This document shows, piece after piece, positions 1-10,126 of a stretch of 64,000 nucleotides of DNA. The notes below the pieces were generated by a model, which made no database searches, was not told the DNA's origin, and saw only the letters and a program-made list of their open reading frames with translations. A program made the translations under genes and the position numbers. This DNA is from Cellulosimicrobium cellulans (GTDB lineage Bacteria; Actinomycetota; Actinomycetes; Actinomycetales; Cellulomonadaceae): NCBI RefSeq assembly GCF_024124905.1, contig NZ_JAMXST010000001.1, positions 62,001-126,000 on the forward strand, given 5' to 3'. Position 1 is the first letter of the stretch; each line of letters starts with the position of its first letter.

Positions 1-67
1 CGTCACCGGTGAACCACGAGGCGGGTCCCTTCACGGTCGGCGTCGTCGGCTGCCTCTCGGTGCTCAT
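1..67 (-). CDS. Cupin-like protein, N-terminal fragment
   Basis: Only the first 22 codons are in the window; the gene runs off the left edge. ATG is at 67-65 on the minus strand, preceded by a strong AGGAGGAGA ribosome-binding site. The visible peptide contains KGPASWFTGD, which resembles the N-terminus of small cupin proteins often found beside oxidoreductases; this identification rests on a short stretch and is tentative. The gene begins 25 nt after the stop of the alcohol dehydrogenase gene, so the two are probably co-transcribed. Confidence 0.5.
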   Translation of the reverse strand, partial: MSTERQPTTPTVKGPASWFTGD

Positions 68-92
68 GTCTCTCCTCCTGTCAGGACGTCGT

Positions 93-1136
93 TCAGAACG
101 CGACGAGCGTCTTGAGGGACTCGCGGCGGTCCATCGCGGCGTAACCCTCGGCGATGTCGTCGATCGCGACGGTCTTGTCGAACACCCGGCCGGGGTCGAT
201 CTCCCCGCGGAGCACCTGCGGGATCGCGTCCTCGAGGTACGCGCGGACGGGTGCGGGCCCGCCGGTGAGCGTGATGTTGCGGCCGAAGAGCGAGCCGAAC
301 CCGACCGGTGCGTCCTCGTACTGCGGGACGCCGACGCGGCTGATCACGCCCCCCGCGCGCACGACGCCGTAGGACTGCTCGTAGGCGGGCATGTGCCCGA
401 CGGCCTCCAGCACGACGTGGCTGCCCAGGCCGCCGGTGAGGTCACGGACCCGCTGGATCCCCTCGGCGCCCCGCTCGGCGACGACGTCGGTCGCGCCCCA
501 CTCGCGCCCCAGGTCGGTCCGCGACGTGTGGCGGCCCATGAGGATGATGCGCTCGGCGCCCATCTGCCGTGCGGCGAGCACGGCGGACAGCCCGACGGCG
601 CCGTCGCCGATGACGGTGACGGTCGTCCGCGCGGAGACGCGTGCCCTGTGCGCCGCGTGGTAGCCGGTGAGGTACACGTCCGAGAGGGTGAGCAGCGAGG
701 GGAGGAGCGGGCTCGTCTCGTCGACGTCCGGCACGGCGACGAGGCTGCCGTCCGCGAGCGGGATGCGCGCGAGCTCGGCCTGCTGGCCACCCACGTCGCC
801 GGGGTTGCCGTAGAACCCGCCGTGCGGGCACGCGGTCTGGAAGCCGTCGCGGCACACGGGGCACGTGTTGTCCGACCACGCGAACGGCGCGATCACGAGG
901 TCGCCCGCGCGGACGGTCGTGACGGCAGAACCGGTCTCCTCCACGATGCCGAGGAGCTCGTGCCCGATCGGGACGCCTTGGTCGGTGTGCGGCATGGAAC
1001 GGTAGGGGTGCAGGTCGGACCCGCACACGCACGCGCGCACCGCGCGCACGATCGCGTCGGTCGGCTCGACGATCGTCGGGTCGGGGCGGGTCTCGACGCG
1101 GACGTCGCGCGCGCCGTAGATGACGGTGGCCTTCAA
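93..1136 (-). CDS. Zinc-dependent alcohol dehydrogenase (MDR family)
   Basis: Medium-chain dehydrogenase/reductase of 347 aa that should oxidise an alcohol or reduce an aldehyde with NAD(P). The catalytic zinc ligands are Cys38 (in CVCGSD) and His59-Glu60 (in IGHELLG). A structural-zinc lobe follows (CPVC, then TACPHGG), and then a Rossmann fold with VIGDGAVGLSAV. The start is taken as TTG at 1136-1134: it has GGAGAG just upstream, and the protein then begins MKATVIYGARDV as usual for the family. The open frame extends to 1280, but that part has no family-like sequence. The substrate cannot be told. It probably forms an operon with the cupin gene that follows it. Confidence 0.85.
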   Translation of the reverse strand: MKATVIYGARDVRVETRPDPTIVEPTDAIVRAVRACVCGSDLHPYRSMPHTDQGVPIGHELLGIVEETGSAVTTVRAGDLVIAPFAWSDNTCPVCRDGFQTACPHGGFYGNPGDVGGQQAELARIPLADGSLVAVPDVDETSPLLPSLLTLSDVYLTGYHAAHRARVSARTTVTVIGDGAVGLSAVLAARQMGAERIILMGRHTSRTDLGREWGATDVVAERGAEGIQRVRDLTGGLGSHVVLEAVGHMPAYEQSYGVVRAGGVISRVGVPQYEDAPVGFGSLFGRNITLTGGPAPVRAYLEDAIPQVLRGEIDPGRVFDKTVAIDDIAEGYAAMDRRESLKTLVAF

Positions 1137-1272
1137 GGAGCTCTCCGTTGCCGGTGGGGAACTGGGTGCGATCACCATTCGACACCGGGTGCGCGTACTC
1201 CTGGGAGTCCCGCTCCTACAGGGTTCTGGCAGTACCTCCCACGACCGGATCGGTGCAGCGACCGGGGGACGG

Positions 1273-2595
1273 TCAGACATCGGGCCCGGTGGAAGGCTCC
1301 CCGTCGTCGACGTGCACCATGACGAGGGCGACGTCGTCCTGGGCGCCGTGGGGGACGAGCTCCGCGAGGAGCGCGTCCAGCAGTTCCTCGGGGGCCACGT
1401 CGCCGAGCCCCTCGACCCGGCCCGGGAGCTCGTCGAGCACCTCGCGCAACGACCGGTCCCGGCGCTCGACGAGCCCGTCGGTGTAGAGCAGGAGCGTGTC
1501 GCCCGGGTCGAGCGACGCCTCGTGCTCGGTGCGCGGGCCGCCCAGCCCGACGCCGAGCATGGGCGACGGGCGCGCCGTGAGCAGGTGCGCGGTCCCGTCC
1601 GCGCGGCGCACGACCGGCGGGAGGTGCCCGGCGCTCGCCCAGCGGACCGCGCGCCGTCCGGCAGGTCCGGGGGCGCCGATGCGCGCGACGGCGACCGTCG
1701 CCAGCGCCTGGAGGCCGAGCCCCTCGGCGGTCTGCTCGGCGGCGTCGAGCGCGGTGGCAGGGCCGGCGTCGGTCGCGAAGGCGACGGAGCGGAGGACGCC
1801 GCGCAGGTGGCCCATGTGGGCCGCGGCGGCGACGTCGTGCCCGGTCACGTCGCCGACGACGACGGTCGTCTCGCCGTCGGGGTGCACGAACGCGTCGTAC
1901 CAGTCGCCGCCGACGTGCACCTCGGGGACCGCCGGCCGGTAACGCACGTCGATCGCCAGCCCCGGAATGTCGGGGGGCGGGGTGAGGATCGAGTCCTGGA
2001 TCGCGAGCGACGCGCTCCGCTCGCGCGTGATCACCTCGGCGTAGCGGTCGACCGACGAGCCGAGGAGCAGCGCGCGGTCGACGAGCGACATCGCGTCCGG
2101 GCAGTCGCTCACCTCGCCCCGGCCGGTGTCGGGCGCCGCGGGGCCGCGCGCGAGCACGACGCTCGTCACGTCCTCGGCGCGGTGCACGACGGCCGACACC
2201 CGACCGCCCGCGTCCAGGACGGGGAGGTTGGTCGTGATCCACCACCGCTCGGCCCACCTGCCGTCGGGGCGGCGCAGGTCGTACCGGTGCGGCCCGATCA
2301 TCTCGAGGCGGCCCGTGCGTGCGACCCTCTCGAGCGACCGGACGACCCGTTCGACGGAGCTGCCGTCGGGGCCGTGAGCGGGGAACACGTCGAGGTAGTG
2401 GCGGCCGACGACGGCGCTCGCGGGCACGTCGATCGTGCGCAGCAGCGACTCGTTGGCGTCGAGCACCGTGAGGTCCGGGGAGAGCACGGCCTTGGGCGCC
2501 GTGAGGACCGCGAAGACGGCGTGGTAGTCGACGGGGCCGGCGGCCCCGTCCGCGTCGCGAGGCGTCCGGACGGCGCCCCCCTGGTTCCCTGCCAC
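1273..2595 (-). CDS. PAS-domain SpoIIE-type PP2C phosphatase
   Basis: Cytoplasmic serine/threonine phosphatase of 440 aa. An N-terminal PAS domain (about residues 25-150) may sense a ligand or partner. A PPM/SpoIIE catalytic domain follows (about 205-430), with metal-binding signatures GGDWYDAF, VVGDVTGHD, LLLYTDGL and a terminal QDDVALV. The family typically dephosphorylates anti-sigma-factor antagonists in partner-switching modules; no antagonist or kinase gene is adjacent, so the partner is unknown. No transmembrane segment or HAMP domain is visible. The start is GTG at 2595-2593. A CAGGCT hexamer lies 6 nt upstream, so the mRNA may be leaderless. Confidence 0.85.
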   Translation of the reverse strand: MAGNQGGAVRTPRDADGAAGPVDYHAVFAVLTAPKAVLSPDLTVLDANESLLRTIDVPASAVVGRHYLDVFPAHGPDGSSVERVVRSLERVARTGRLEMIGPHRYDLRRPDGRWAERWWITTNLPVLDAGGRVSAVVHRAEDVTSVVLARGPAAPDTGRGEVSDCPDAMSLVDRALLLGSSVDRYAEVITRERSASLAIQDSILTPPPDIPGLAIDVRYRPAVPEVHVGGDWYDAFVHPDGETTVVVGDVTGHDVAAAAHMGHLRGVLRSVAFATDAGPATALDAAEQTAEGLGLQALATVAVARIGAPGPAGRRAVRWASAGHLPPVVRRADGTAHLLTARPSPMLGVGLGGPRTEHEASLDPGDTLLLYTDGLVERRDRSLREVLDELPGRVEGLGDVAPEELLDALLAELVPHGAQDDVALVMVHVDDGEPSTGPDV

Positions 2596-2695
2596 ACCAC
2601 GAGCCTGCGCCTCTCGCGGGCACTCGCAAGGGCGAGCGACCTCGACGCCTGCTCGGGGCGCCCGGGCGTTCCCCCAGGGGGCCGTCGTCCGCGAG

Positions 2696-5146
2696 CTACC
2701 CGACGGCCGTGACCGGCGAGGCGAGCGGCGTGCCGGACCCGTCGCGGCGCTGGTCGACCTCCGGCAGGTCGACGGCCTGGCCGCCGGAGCCTGTGGCGCG
2801 GGCGGGACCCTGGCCGACCCACGCGAGGATCAGCGCGTCCTCGCCCTTGAGGAACCGCTGCGCCCGGACGCCGCCGGTGCCGCGGCCCTTGCCGGGGTAG
2901 AGCTCGTACGGCGTGACCTTGCCGGCCCCGGTCTGGGTGCCCGCGAGGGCGCCCGACGACCCGGCGACGGTGACGACGACCCCGAGGTCGCGCACGTCGG
3001 CCGGCACGACGCCGAAGAACGCGACCCGGTGGCCGTCCGCGAGCCGGATGCCGGCCATGCCGCCGGCCGCACGCCCCTGGGGCCGCACCGCGGACGCGTC
3101 GAAGTGCAGCAGCGACGCGTCGGTGCTGACGAACACGACCTCGTCCGCGTCGGTCGCGGGCGCCGCGCCGACGACGGTGTCGCCGTCCTTGAGGCCGATG
3201 ACCTCCCAGTCGTCGCGGTTGCTCGGCACGTCGCCGGGGGCGACGCGCTTGACGACGCCCTGTGCGGTGCCGAGGGCGAGCGGGGGAGCGTCGGGGTCGA
3301 GCGACGCGATCGTCACGGCCTCCTCGCCGGGCGCGAGCGCGACGACCTCGCTGAGCGGCACGCCGCCGGACAGGCTCGGCGCGCTGTCGGTGGGCGGCAG
3401 CGCGGGCAGGTCGAGCACGGAGACGCGGACCATCCGCCCGCGGCTCGTGACGAGCCCGACCTCACCGCGCGCCGTCGTGCGGACGGCGGCGCGCAGCACG
3501 TCGTGGGCGGCGCGCGGGCCGGAGCGCGCCGGCTCCGTCTCGTCGCTCGTGCGGGCCAGCAGACCGGTGGCGGAGAACAGCGCCCAGCAGGGCGTGTCCG
3601 CGACCTCGAGCGGGACGGCCGCGGTCGTGGTCGGCGCGGCGCCGGCCGACTCCAGGAGGATGGTGCGGCGCGGGGTGCCGTACGTCTTGGCGACGTCCGC
3701 CATCTCTGCCGACACGACGGCGCGCAGCTTCGCGTCGCTCCCGAGGATCTCCTGGAGCTCCTCGATCTCGCGGCGCAGCGTCTCCTGCTCCTTCTCGAGC
3801 TCGATGCGCGAGAACTTGGTGAGGCGGCGGAGCTGGAGCTCGAGGATGTACTCGGCCTGCGGCTCGGAGAGGTCGAACACGGTCTGCAGGCGCCCGCGGG
3901 CCGTCGCGGCGTCGTCGGACGAGCGGATCACCTGGATGACCTCGTCGATGTCGACGATGGCGATGAGCAGGCCGTCCACGAGGTGGAGCCGCTCGGACCG
4001 CTTGCGCAGCCGGTACCTCGATCGGCGCTCGATGACCGTGATGCGGTGCTTCACCCAGACGTCGAGCATCTCGCGCAGGCCGAGCGTGCGCGGCTGCCCG
4101 TCGACGAGCGCGACGTTGTTCATGCCGAACGAGTCCTCGAGCGGCGTGAACTTGTAGAGCTGCTCCAGCACGGCCTCGGGGTTGAAGCCCGTCTTCACCT
4201 CGACGACGATCCGCAGCCCGTGCTCGCGGTCCGTGAGGTCGGTCGCGGCGGTGATGCCCTGGATCTTCTTCGTCTTGACGCCCTCGGCGATCTTCTCGAT
4301 CACCTTCTCCGGGCCGACGAGGTACGGCAGCTCGGTGATGACGATGCCCTTGCGGCGCGGGGTGAGGTTCTCCACGCGGGCGGTGGCGCGCGTGCGGAAG
4401 GTGCCGCGGCCCGTGCGGTAGGCGTCGCGGACGCCGTCGAGACCGACGATCTTGCCGCCCGTCGGCAGGTCGGGGCCGGGGACGAACCGCATGAGCGCGT
4501 CGAGGTCGGCGTCCGGGTGCGCGACGAGGTGGCGTGCCGCGGCGACGACCTCGACGAGGTTGTGCGGCGCCATGTTGGTGGCCATGCCGACCGCGATGCC
4601 CGACGCCCCGTTGACGAGCAGGTTGGGGATCGCCGCCGGGAGCACCTCGGGCTGCTGGAGCTTGTTGTCGTAGTTCGGCACGAAGTCGACGACGTCCTCG
4701 TCGAGCCCCGCCGTCATCGCGAGCGACGGGGGAGCGAGGCGCGCCTCGGTGTACCGGGAGGCGGCGGGGCCGTCGTCGAGCGTGCCGAAGTTGCCGTGCC
4801 CGTCGACGAGCGGGAGGCGCAGCGAGAAGTCCTGCGCGAGGCGCACGAGCGCGTCGTAGATCGCGGCGTCCCCGTGCGGGTGCAGCTTGCCCATGACCTC
4901 GCCGACGACGCGCGCCGACTTCACGTGCGCGCGGTCGGGGCGCAGGCCCATGTCGGCCATCATGTAGAGGATGCGGCGCTGGACGGGCTTGAGGCCGTCG
5001 CGCGCGTCGGGCAGGGCGCGGGAGTAGATGACGGAGTAGGCGTACTCGAGGAACGACGTCTCCATCTCCGCCTGGACGTCGACGTCGACGATCTTCTCGT
5101 TCACCTCGGCCGGGTCGAGCGAGGGGGTCGAGGATTTGCGCGCCAT
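2696..5146 (-). CDS. parC: DNA topoisomerase IV/gyrase subunit A
   Basis: Type IIA topoisomerase cleavage subunit, 816 aa, needing an ATPase subunit (ParE/GyrB) encoded elsewhere. The catalytic tyrosine is Tyr132 in [10 protein letters not shown]. The quinolone pocket reads [10 protein letters not shown]: Ala94 occupies the position of E. coli GyrA Ser83, and the Asp87 equivalent (Asp98) is kept. The C-terminal beta-pinwheel region (about 510-790) lacks a canonical QRRGGRG GyrA box; only a GKGRGTGG stretch is present. That favours topoisomerase IV over gyrase, although many annotations call such proteins gyrase A. The start is ATG at 5146-5144 with AGGAG upstream; an open extension to 5350 is not family-like. 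A weak TACCCT -10 candidate lies at 5250-5245. Confidence 0.9.
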   Translation of the reverse strand: MARKSSTPSLDPAEVNEKIVDVDVQAEMETSFLEYAYSVIYSRALPDARDGLKPVQRRILYMMADMGLRPDRAHVKSARVVGEVMGKLHPHGDAAIYDALVRLAQDFSLRLPLVDGHGNFGTLDDGPAASRYTEARLAPPSLAMTAGLDEDVVDFVPNYDNKLQQPEVLPAAIPNLLVNGASGIAVGMATNMAPHNLVEVVAAARHLVAHPDADLDALMRFVPGPDLPTGGKIVGLDGVRDAYRTGRGTFRTRATARVENLTPRRKGIVITELPYLVGPEKVIEKIAEGVKTKKIQGITAATDLTDREHGLRIVVEVKTGFNPEAVLEQLYKFTPLEDSFGMNNVALVDGQPRTLGLREMLDVWVKHRITVIERRSRYRLRKRSERLHLVDGLLIAIVDIDEVIQVIRSSDDAATARGRLQTVFDLSEPQAEYILELQLRRLTKFSRIELEKEQETLRREIEELQEILGSDAKLRAVVSAEMADVAKTYGTPRRTILLESAGAAPTTTAAVPLEVADTPCWALFSATGLLARTSDETEPARSGPRAAHDVLRAAVRTTARGEVGLVTSRGRMVRVSVLDLPALPPTDSAPSLSGGVPLSEVVALAPGEEAVTIASLDPDAPPLALGTAQGVVKRVAPGDVPSNRDDWEVIGLKDGDTVVGAAPATDADEVVFVSTDASLLHFDASAVRPQGRAAGGMAGIRLADGHRVAFFGVVPADVRDLGVVVTVAGSSGALAGTQTGAGKVTPYELYPGKGRGTGGVRAQRFLKGEDALILAWVGQGPARATGSGGQAVDLPEVDQRRDGSGTPLASPVTAVG

Positions 5147-5349
5147 GTGCCTGCGGGCTCCTGCCGTTCGGTGCGCCGCGAGGGCGCGGGATCTGTGCCG
5201 GCGTGCGCCGGTGGTGACGTGCTGCGGTCGCGCGCCGCACGCGAGGGTACGCCAACCGTCCGACACGCCGCGTCGCGTCGCCTGTCGAGGGACCATTGTC
5301 CTCCCTGGTCGGGCCGGGGTGGCGCAGGCGCACCGCGCCGCCCACCGCA

Positions 5350-5355
5350 TAGCCT
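5350..5355 (+). promoter_or_regulatory. -10 box, leaderless GNAT/ACS-fusion gene
   Basis: TAGCCT ends 6 nt before the GTG at 5362; no Shine-Dalgarno sequence lies between. Confidence 0.55.
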
Positions 5356-5361
5356 GGGGGC

Positions 5362-8172
5362 GTGAGCGACGGCGGCGCAGCCGGGCGGGGCCCGGACCGG
5401 TACCCGGTGGAGTGGGAGGCGGACGTCGTCCTGCGCGACGGGACGACGACGCACGTGCGCCCCATCCGCCCCGAGGACGCCGACGCGCTCCAGCGATTCC
5501 ACGTGGGCCAGTCCGAGCGCTCGACGTACCTGCGCTTCTTCGCCCCCATGGAACGGCTCTCGGAGCGCGACCTGGAGCGGTTCACGCGGGTCGACCACGT
5601 CGACCGCGTCGCGCTCGTCGCGGTCCGTCCGCGCGACGAGGCGGCCGGACCCGCGGAACCGGCCGGCGAGGAGAGGGCCGGCGACGTCGGCGAGGACATC
5701 ATCGGCGTCGCGCGCTTCGACCGCACGGGCGCGAGCGAGGCCGAGGTCGCCTTCAACATCGCCGACTCGGCGCAGGGCCGAGGGCTGGGGTCCGTGCTGC
5801 TCGAGCACGTCGCCGCGGCGGCGCGCGAGCGCGGCGTGCGGCGCTTCACCGCCGAGGTGCTGCCGCAGAACGGCAAGATGCTCGCCGTCTTCCGCGAGGC
5901 CGGGTACGACGTGCGCCAGCAGATGGACGACGGGTTCGTCCAGGTGAGCGTCGACCTCGACCCCACGGAACGGTCGCGGGCCGTCATGGCGGACCGCGAG
6001 CACCGCGCGGAGGCGCGCAGCATGCAGGGGCTGCTCGGTGCGACGAGCGTCGTGCTCGTGGGTCCGGGCGCGCCGGTCGACGACGGCCAGGACCCCGACG
6101 GCGCGCCCCTCGACCGCGTCCTCGCGCACCGCGCCCTGGCCGCGCTCGTGCGCAGCCCCGACGTGACCGTCCACGTGGTGGGTGCCGGCGTGGGCGGGCC
6201 CGACGGCGGGGCGGCGCCCCGCACGCACGCGACCCTCGCCGACGTCCCGGGCCCCGTGGACCTCGCGGTCGTGGCGCTGCCGCCCTCGGACGCGATCGAG
6301 GCGGTCCGCCAGCTCGCGCGCCACGAGGTGCGCGGCGTCGTCGTGCTGTCCGCCGGGTTCGCCGAGACCGGGCCGGACGGGCTCGCGCTCCAGCGCGAGC
6401 TCCTGCGCGTCGCGCACACGGCGGGGCTCCGCGTCGTCGGGCCCGCGAGCTACGGCCTGCTGCGCACGGGCGAGACCCGCGAGCGGCCCGCGCTCGCGGC
6501 GACGCTCGCCGAGGACCTGCCGCTGCCCGGCGTCGTGGGCCTGTTCAGCCAGTCGGCGCCCATGGGCGTCACGCTGCTCGCGACCACGGCGCGACGCGGG
6601 CTGGGCGTGTCGTCGTTCCTGTCCGCGGGGCACCGGGCCGACGTGTCGGGCAACGACCTCATGCAGTACTGGCAGGACGACGCCGCGACGCAGGTGGTCT
6701 GCCTGTACCTCGAGTCGATCGGCAACCCGCGCAAGTTCTCGCGCATCGCGCGCCGCCTCGCGTCGGTCAAGCCCGTCGTGGTCGTCACGGCCGGACGCTC
6801 CGGCCAGGTCGTGCCGCCGGGCCATGCCGTGCGCTCGACGCGGGCGCCCCGCCGCACGCTCGAGGAGATGCTGCGCCAGTCGGGCGTGATCCGGGCCGAG
6901 AACACGCACCACATGATCGACATCGCCCAGCTCCTCGCGCACCAGCCGCTCCCGGGAGGGCGCCGCGTCGGCATCCTCGCCAGCTCGGCGTCGCTCGCCG
7001 CGCTCGTCGCGGAGGCGTCGTCGTCGGCGGGTCTCGTCGTCGCACGGTCGGACTTCCTGCCCGAGGACGCGTCGTCGGACGAGCTCGCCGCCACGGTCGA
7101 CGCGCTCTACGCGCCCGACGCGTGCGACGTCGTCGTGGTGGTCCAGGTCCCCGTGGTGCACCCGCGCCGCGAGGACCTCTCCCGGGCCGTCGCGCGCGCG
7201 GCGGCGCGCACGGGCCGCACGACGGTCGCGAGCATGCTCGGGCTCCACGGCCTCACCGACGAGCTCGCGGCCCCGGCGCCCGACGCGTCGGGCGGTGCGT
7301 CCGACGTCCTGCTGCGGGTCCCGGCCTACTCCACGCCCGAGGACGCGGTCGCCGCGCTCGGGGCCGTCGTGCGCTACGCCCGCTGGCGCGAGGCGGACCA
7401 CGGGACGCCGGTGCGCCCCGCGGGCGTCGACGCGAGCCGCGCCCGCGCCCTCGTCGAGAGCGCCCTGGCGGGCCGGGACGCCATCGACCTCGACCCCGCG
7501 ACGACCGCCGAGCTGCTCGGGTGCTACGGCGTCCGCGTGTGGCCCGCCCGCCGCGTCCGGACCGCCGACGAGGCCGTCGCGGCCGCGCGCGAGATCGGCT
7601 GGCCCGTCGCGCTCAAGAGCACGGCGGCCGGGCTGCGCCACCGCGCGGACCTCGGCGGCGTGCGCCTCGACATCGCGGACGAGGCGGAGCTGCGGTCCGA
7701 CGTCGCGCAGATGCGCGAGGCGCTCGCGGCCGTGCTGCCCGGAGCCGCCGACCAGCCGTTCGAGGTGCAGGCGATGGCCGACGCGGGCGTCGCGTGCGTG
7801 GTGCGCTCGACGGAGGACCAGCTCTTCGGGCCGGTCGTGTCGTTCGGCCTCGCGGGTGACGCGGTCGACCTTCTGGGCGACGTCGCGTACGGGGTGCCGC
7901 CGCTGACCGACGTGGACGTCGCGGCCATGGTGCGCTCGGTGCGGGCGGCGCCGCGGCTCTTCGGGTACATGGGCACGCACGTCGTGGCCACGGCCGCGCT
8001 CGAGGACGTCCTGGCGCGGGTGTCCGTGCTCGCAGACGACCTGCCGGAGGTGCGCAGCCTCGAGCTCTACCCCGTCGTCGTGTCCGAGCACGAGGCCGCG
8101 GTGCTCAGCGCGCGCGTCACGCTCGCGGACGCCCAGCGCGCCGACGCGCTGCGCCGCGCGCTGCCGGGCTGA
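5362..8172 (+). CDS. GNAT acetyltransferase fused to NDP-forming acyl-CoA synthetase (Pat-like)
   Basis: 936 aa fusion. An N-terminal GNAT domain (about 25-200) has the acetyl-CoA loop QGRGLGS. It is followed by a CoA-binding Rossmann domain (about 215-345), a succinyl-CoA-ligase-like domain (about 355-500) and a C-terminal ATP-grasp domain (about 690-930). The architecture matches protein lysine acetyltransferases of the PatZ/Pat group, but with GNAT first rather than last. Where active ADP-forming synthetases have the phospho-histidine motif SHTG, this protein reads [10 protein letters not shown] (about 488-497). The synthetase part is therefore probably a regulatory module rather than an enzyme. 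The likely role is acetylation of metabolic enzymes such as acetyl-CoA synthetase. It is divergent from parC. Confidence 0.85.
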   Translation: MSDGGAAGRGPDRYPVEWEADVVLRDGTTTHVRPIRPEDADALQRFHVGQSERSTYLRFFAPMERLSERDLERFTRVDHVDRVALVAVRPRDEAAGPAEPAGEERAGDVGEDIIGVARFDRTGASEAEVAFNIADSAQGRGLGSVLLEHVAAAARERGVRRFTAEVLPQNGKMLAVFREAGYDVRQQMDDGFVQVSVDLDPTERSRAVMADREHRAEARSMQGLLGATSVVLVGPGAPVDDGQDPDGAPLDRVLAHRALAALVRSPDVTVHVVGAGVGGPDGGAAPRTHATLADVPGPVDLAVVALPPSDAIEAVRQLARHEVRGVVVLSAGFAETGPDGLALQRELLRVAHTAGLRVVGPASYGLLRTGETRERPALAATLAEDLPLPGVVGLFSQSAPMGVTLLATTARRGLGVSSFLSAGHRADVSGNDLMQYWQDDAATQVVCLYLESIGNPRKFSRIARRLASVKPVVVVTAGRSGQVVPPGHAVRSTRAPRRTLEEMLRQSGVIRAENTHHMIDIAQLLAHQPLPGGRRVGILASSASLAALVAEASSSAGLVVARSDFLPEDASSDELAATVDALYAPDACDVVVVVQVPVVHPRREDLSRAVARAAARTGRTTVASMLGLHGLTDELAAPAPDASGGASDVLLRVPAYSTPEDAVAALGAVVRYARWREADHGTPVRPAGVDASRARALVESALAGRDAIDLDPATTAELLGCYGVRVWPARRVRTADEAVAAAREIGWPVALKSTAAGLRHRADLGGVRLDIADEAELRSDVAQMREALAAVLPGAADQPFEVQAMADAGVACVVRSTEDQLFGPVVSFGLAGDAVDLLGDVAYGVPPLTDVDVAAMVRSVRAAPRLFGYMGTHVVATAALEDVLARVSVLADDLPEVRSLELYPVVVSEHEAAVLSARVTLADAQRADALRRALPG

Positions 8173-8231
8173 CGTCCGGTCGTCCGTCCACAGGCGGTAC
8201 GAGCGGGTGGCCGCGGCCGCTCGCCGGATGG

Positions 8232-8237
8232 GAGAAT
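8232..8237 (+). promoter_or_regulatory. -10 box, leaderless DUF5998 gene
   Basis: GAGAAT ends 6 nt before the GTG at 8244. Confidence 0.4.
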
Positions 8238-8243
8238 GCGCGG

Positions 8244-8837
8244 GTGCCCTCAGCAACCTCGAACCCCTGGACCGACCTGACGACCCAGCTCCACCGCGCC
8301 GGCTACTACCCGGAGCTCGTCGCGGACGTCCTCGACCTCGCGGTCGCGGGGGAGGAGATCGTCTCGCACCTCGTGCTCCCGGAGACGACGTTCGACGCGT
8401 CCGAGGTGCGCCGGCACCTCACCGTGCTCGTCCTGACCCCCACGCGGCTCGTCACGGCGCACGTCGACGACCACCCGGCCGACAGCGAGAACCCGTCCGC
8501 GTCCGCCGCCGCCACGACCGAGTCGGTGCCGCTGGCCGAGGTGCGGTCCGTGTCGCTCACGCACGTCGTGGCCGAGCCGCACGAGCACCGCGCGGGCGCC
8601 GCCCCGCTCGAGGTGACGCTCGCCCTCGGCTGGGGCGCGGTCTCGCGCGTCGACCTCGAGCCCGCAGGGTGCGCGGACCCGAGCTGCGACGCCGACCACG
8701 GGCTCACGGGGCAGATCACGCCGGACGACGTCGTCGTCCGCGTGAGCGCCGAGGCGGAGGGTCGTGACGCCGTGCGCGCCGCGGTCGACTTCGCGCGCGC
8801 CCTCTCGCGCGCCACCGCGAGGCACAGCGCCCGGTGA
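8244..8837 (+). CDS. DUF5998 family protein
   Basis: 197 aa soluble protein of an actinobacterial family without known function. It starts with a helical segment (WTDLTTQLHRAGYYPELV). A middle part is rich in beta strands and resembles a PH-like fold (LTVLVLTPTRLVTAHVDDH). A short Cys-containing loop, CADPSCDADH, lies near residues 145-154. No transmembrane segment or signal peptide is seen. The GTG start follows a -10-like box directly. Its last codons overlap the GTG of the next gene by 4 nt, so the two are translationally coupled. In this lineage the pair is usually found together, but that gives no firm role. Confidence 0.75.
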   Translation: MPSATSNPWTDLTTQLHRAGYYPELVADVLDLAVAGEEIVSHLVLPETTFDASEVRRHLTVLVLTPTRLVTAHVDDHPADSENPSASAAATTESVPLAEVRSVSLTHVVAEPHEHRAGAAPLEVTLALGWGAVSRVDLEPAGCADPSCDADHGLTGQITPDDVVVRVSAEAEGRDAVRAAVDFARALSRATARHSAR

Positions 8838-10030
8838 GCGAGGCACGCACGGACGAGGCCCCTGCCACCCCCGCGCTCCCCGCGGGCCTGCTCGCGCCCG
8901 ACCTCGGGCTCGGCGGCCTCGCCGCCGTGCTCCCCGGGGCGGCGGGCGCGCTCGGCGTCCGGTTCGCGACCGCCACGGGACTCGGGAGCGAGGAAGCGCG
9001 CTCGGCGCTCGACCTGCCGCGCGCCGAGCGGGTGTGCGTCGTCCTCGTCGACGGGCTGGGGCACGTCAACCTCGCGGAGCGCGCCGGGCACGCGCCGTTC
9101 CTCCGCTCGCTCCTGCCCGACGCGCGGGCGCTCACCTCGACCTTCCCCAGCACGACGGCCGCCGCGATCGGCGCGTTCGGCACCGGCACGGCACCCGGCC
9201 GCACCGGCATGCTCGGGTACACGCAGCGCAACCCGGCGACGGGCGGGCTCGCCAACATGGTGTCGTGGGACGGCGCCCCGCCGCCCGCGGAGCTCCAGCG
9301 CGAGACGCCCGTGCTCGAGCGGCTCGCCGCGGCGGACCTCGCCGTGACCTCGACCGGCCCCGCGCGGTTCGCCGGGTCCGGCATGACGGTCGCCGCCCTG
9401 CGGGGAGGGGCGTACGCGGCCGCCGAGGGACTCGGGGCGCGCGTCGACGCCGCGGTGCGGGCCCTGTCCCGGCCGGGCCTCGTCTATCTGTACTGGGGCG
9501 AGGTGGACAAGGCGGGGCACCACCACGGCAGCACGTCCTGGCAGTGGGGCGACGAGCTCGAGGCGCTCGACCGCGAGCTCGCCCGCCTCGCCCGGTCGGT
9601 CCCGCGCGGCACCCTCGTGCTCGTCACCGCGGACCACGGGATGGTCGACGTCGACCCGGCCCTGCGTCGCGACGTCGCCACGGACCCGGTGCTCGCGCGG
9701 GGCGTCGCGCTCGTCGGCGGCGAGCCGCGCGCGGTGCACGTCTACACGGAGCCGGGGGAGACGACCGCCGTCGCGGCGCGCTGGCGCGACGTCCTGGGCG
9801 ACGACGCGCTCGTCCTCGAGCGCGAGGAGGTGCTCGCCCTGGGTCTCCTCGGGCCCGACCCGCGGCCGGAGGCGGTCGCGGCGGCGGGCGACGTGATCGT
9901 CGCGCTGCGCGGCCGCGCCACGGTGGTCGACTCGCGCACCCAGACGCCTGCGTCGCTCGCGCTCGTCGGCGTGCACGGCTCGCTCACCGAGCGCGAGATG
10001 CGCGTCCCGCTGCTCGTCGCGGGGACCTGA
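8834..10030 (+). CDS. Alkaline-phosphatase-superfamily phosphodiesterase/nucleotide pyrophosphatase
   Basis: 398 aa metal-dependent phosphoesterase or nucleotide pyrophosphatase-like enzyme. Superfamily motifs occur in order: VLVDGLGHVNL (first metal-binding Asp), STFPSTTAAAIGAFGTG (with the likely Thr nucleophile), YWGEVDKAGHHHG, and TADHGMVDV (Asp-His metal ligands). No signal peptide or membrane anchor is visible, unlike secreted family members, so it probably acts in the cytoplasm. The substrate is unknown. GTG at 8834 overlaps the previous stop codon by 4 nt. Confidence 0.85.
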   Translation: MSEARTDEAPATPALPAGLLAPDLGLGGLAAVLPGAAGALGVRFATATGLGSEEARSALDLPRAERVCVVLVDGLGHVNLAERAGHAPFLRSLLPDARALTSTFPSTTAAAIGAFGTGTAPGRTGMLGYTQRNPATGGLANMVSWDGAPPPAELQRETPVLERLAAADLAVTSTGPARFAGSGMTVAALRGGAYAAAEGLGARVDAAVRALSRPGLVYLYWGEVDKAGHHHGSTSWQWGDELEALDRELARLARSVPRGTLVLVTADHGMVDVDPALRRDVATDPVLARGVALVGGEPRAVHVYTEPGETTAVAARWRDVLGDDALVLEREEVLALGLLGPDPRPEAVAAAGDVIVALRGRATVVDSRTQTPASLALVGVHGSLTEREMRVPLLVAGT

Positions 10031-10075
10031 CCCCGGCGACGCCCCGCGCCACGCCACGACGCGGCCGCCCGCGAC

Positions 10076-10108
10076 CGCACCGACCGACCCGCACCGACCC
10101 GCACCGAC
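10076..10108. repeat. Short tandem CGCACCGAC repeat
   Basis: CGCACCGAC occurs three times (10076, 10090, 10100) just upstream of tdk; the last two copies have a 10-bp period. No function is evident. Confidence 0.5.
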
Positions 10109-10126
10109 CTCGCGAAGGAACGCCCG

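Noticed and set aside
1197-1208. ACTCCTGGGAGT dyad before the alcohol dehydrogenase gene as an operator
   Set aside because: Five-base arms only, and no clear promoter around it; weaker than the other dyads.
1120-2712. Long open frame on the plus strand opposite the SpoIIE phosphatase gene
   Set aside because: At this GC content, antisense frames stay open by codon bias. The translation is Arg/Gly/Val/His-rich low complexity without motifs.
10076-10108. Tandem CGCACCGAC units as a possible repeat array or binding array
   Set aside because: Only three short copies, with uneven period and no dyad; too little to claim function.
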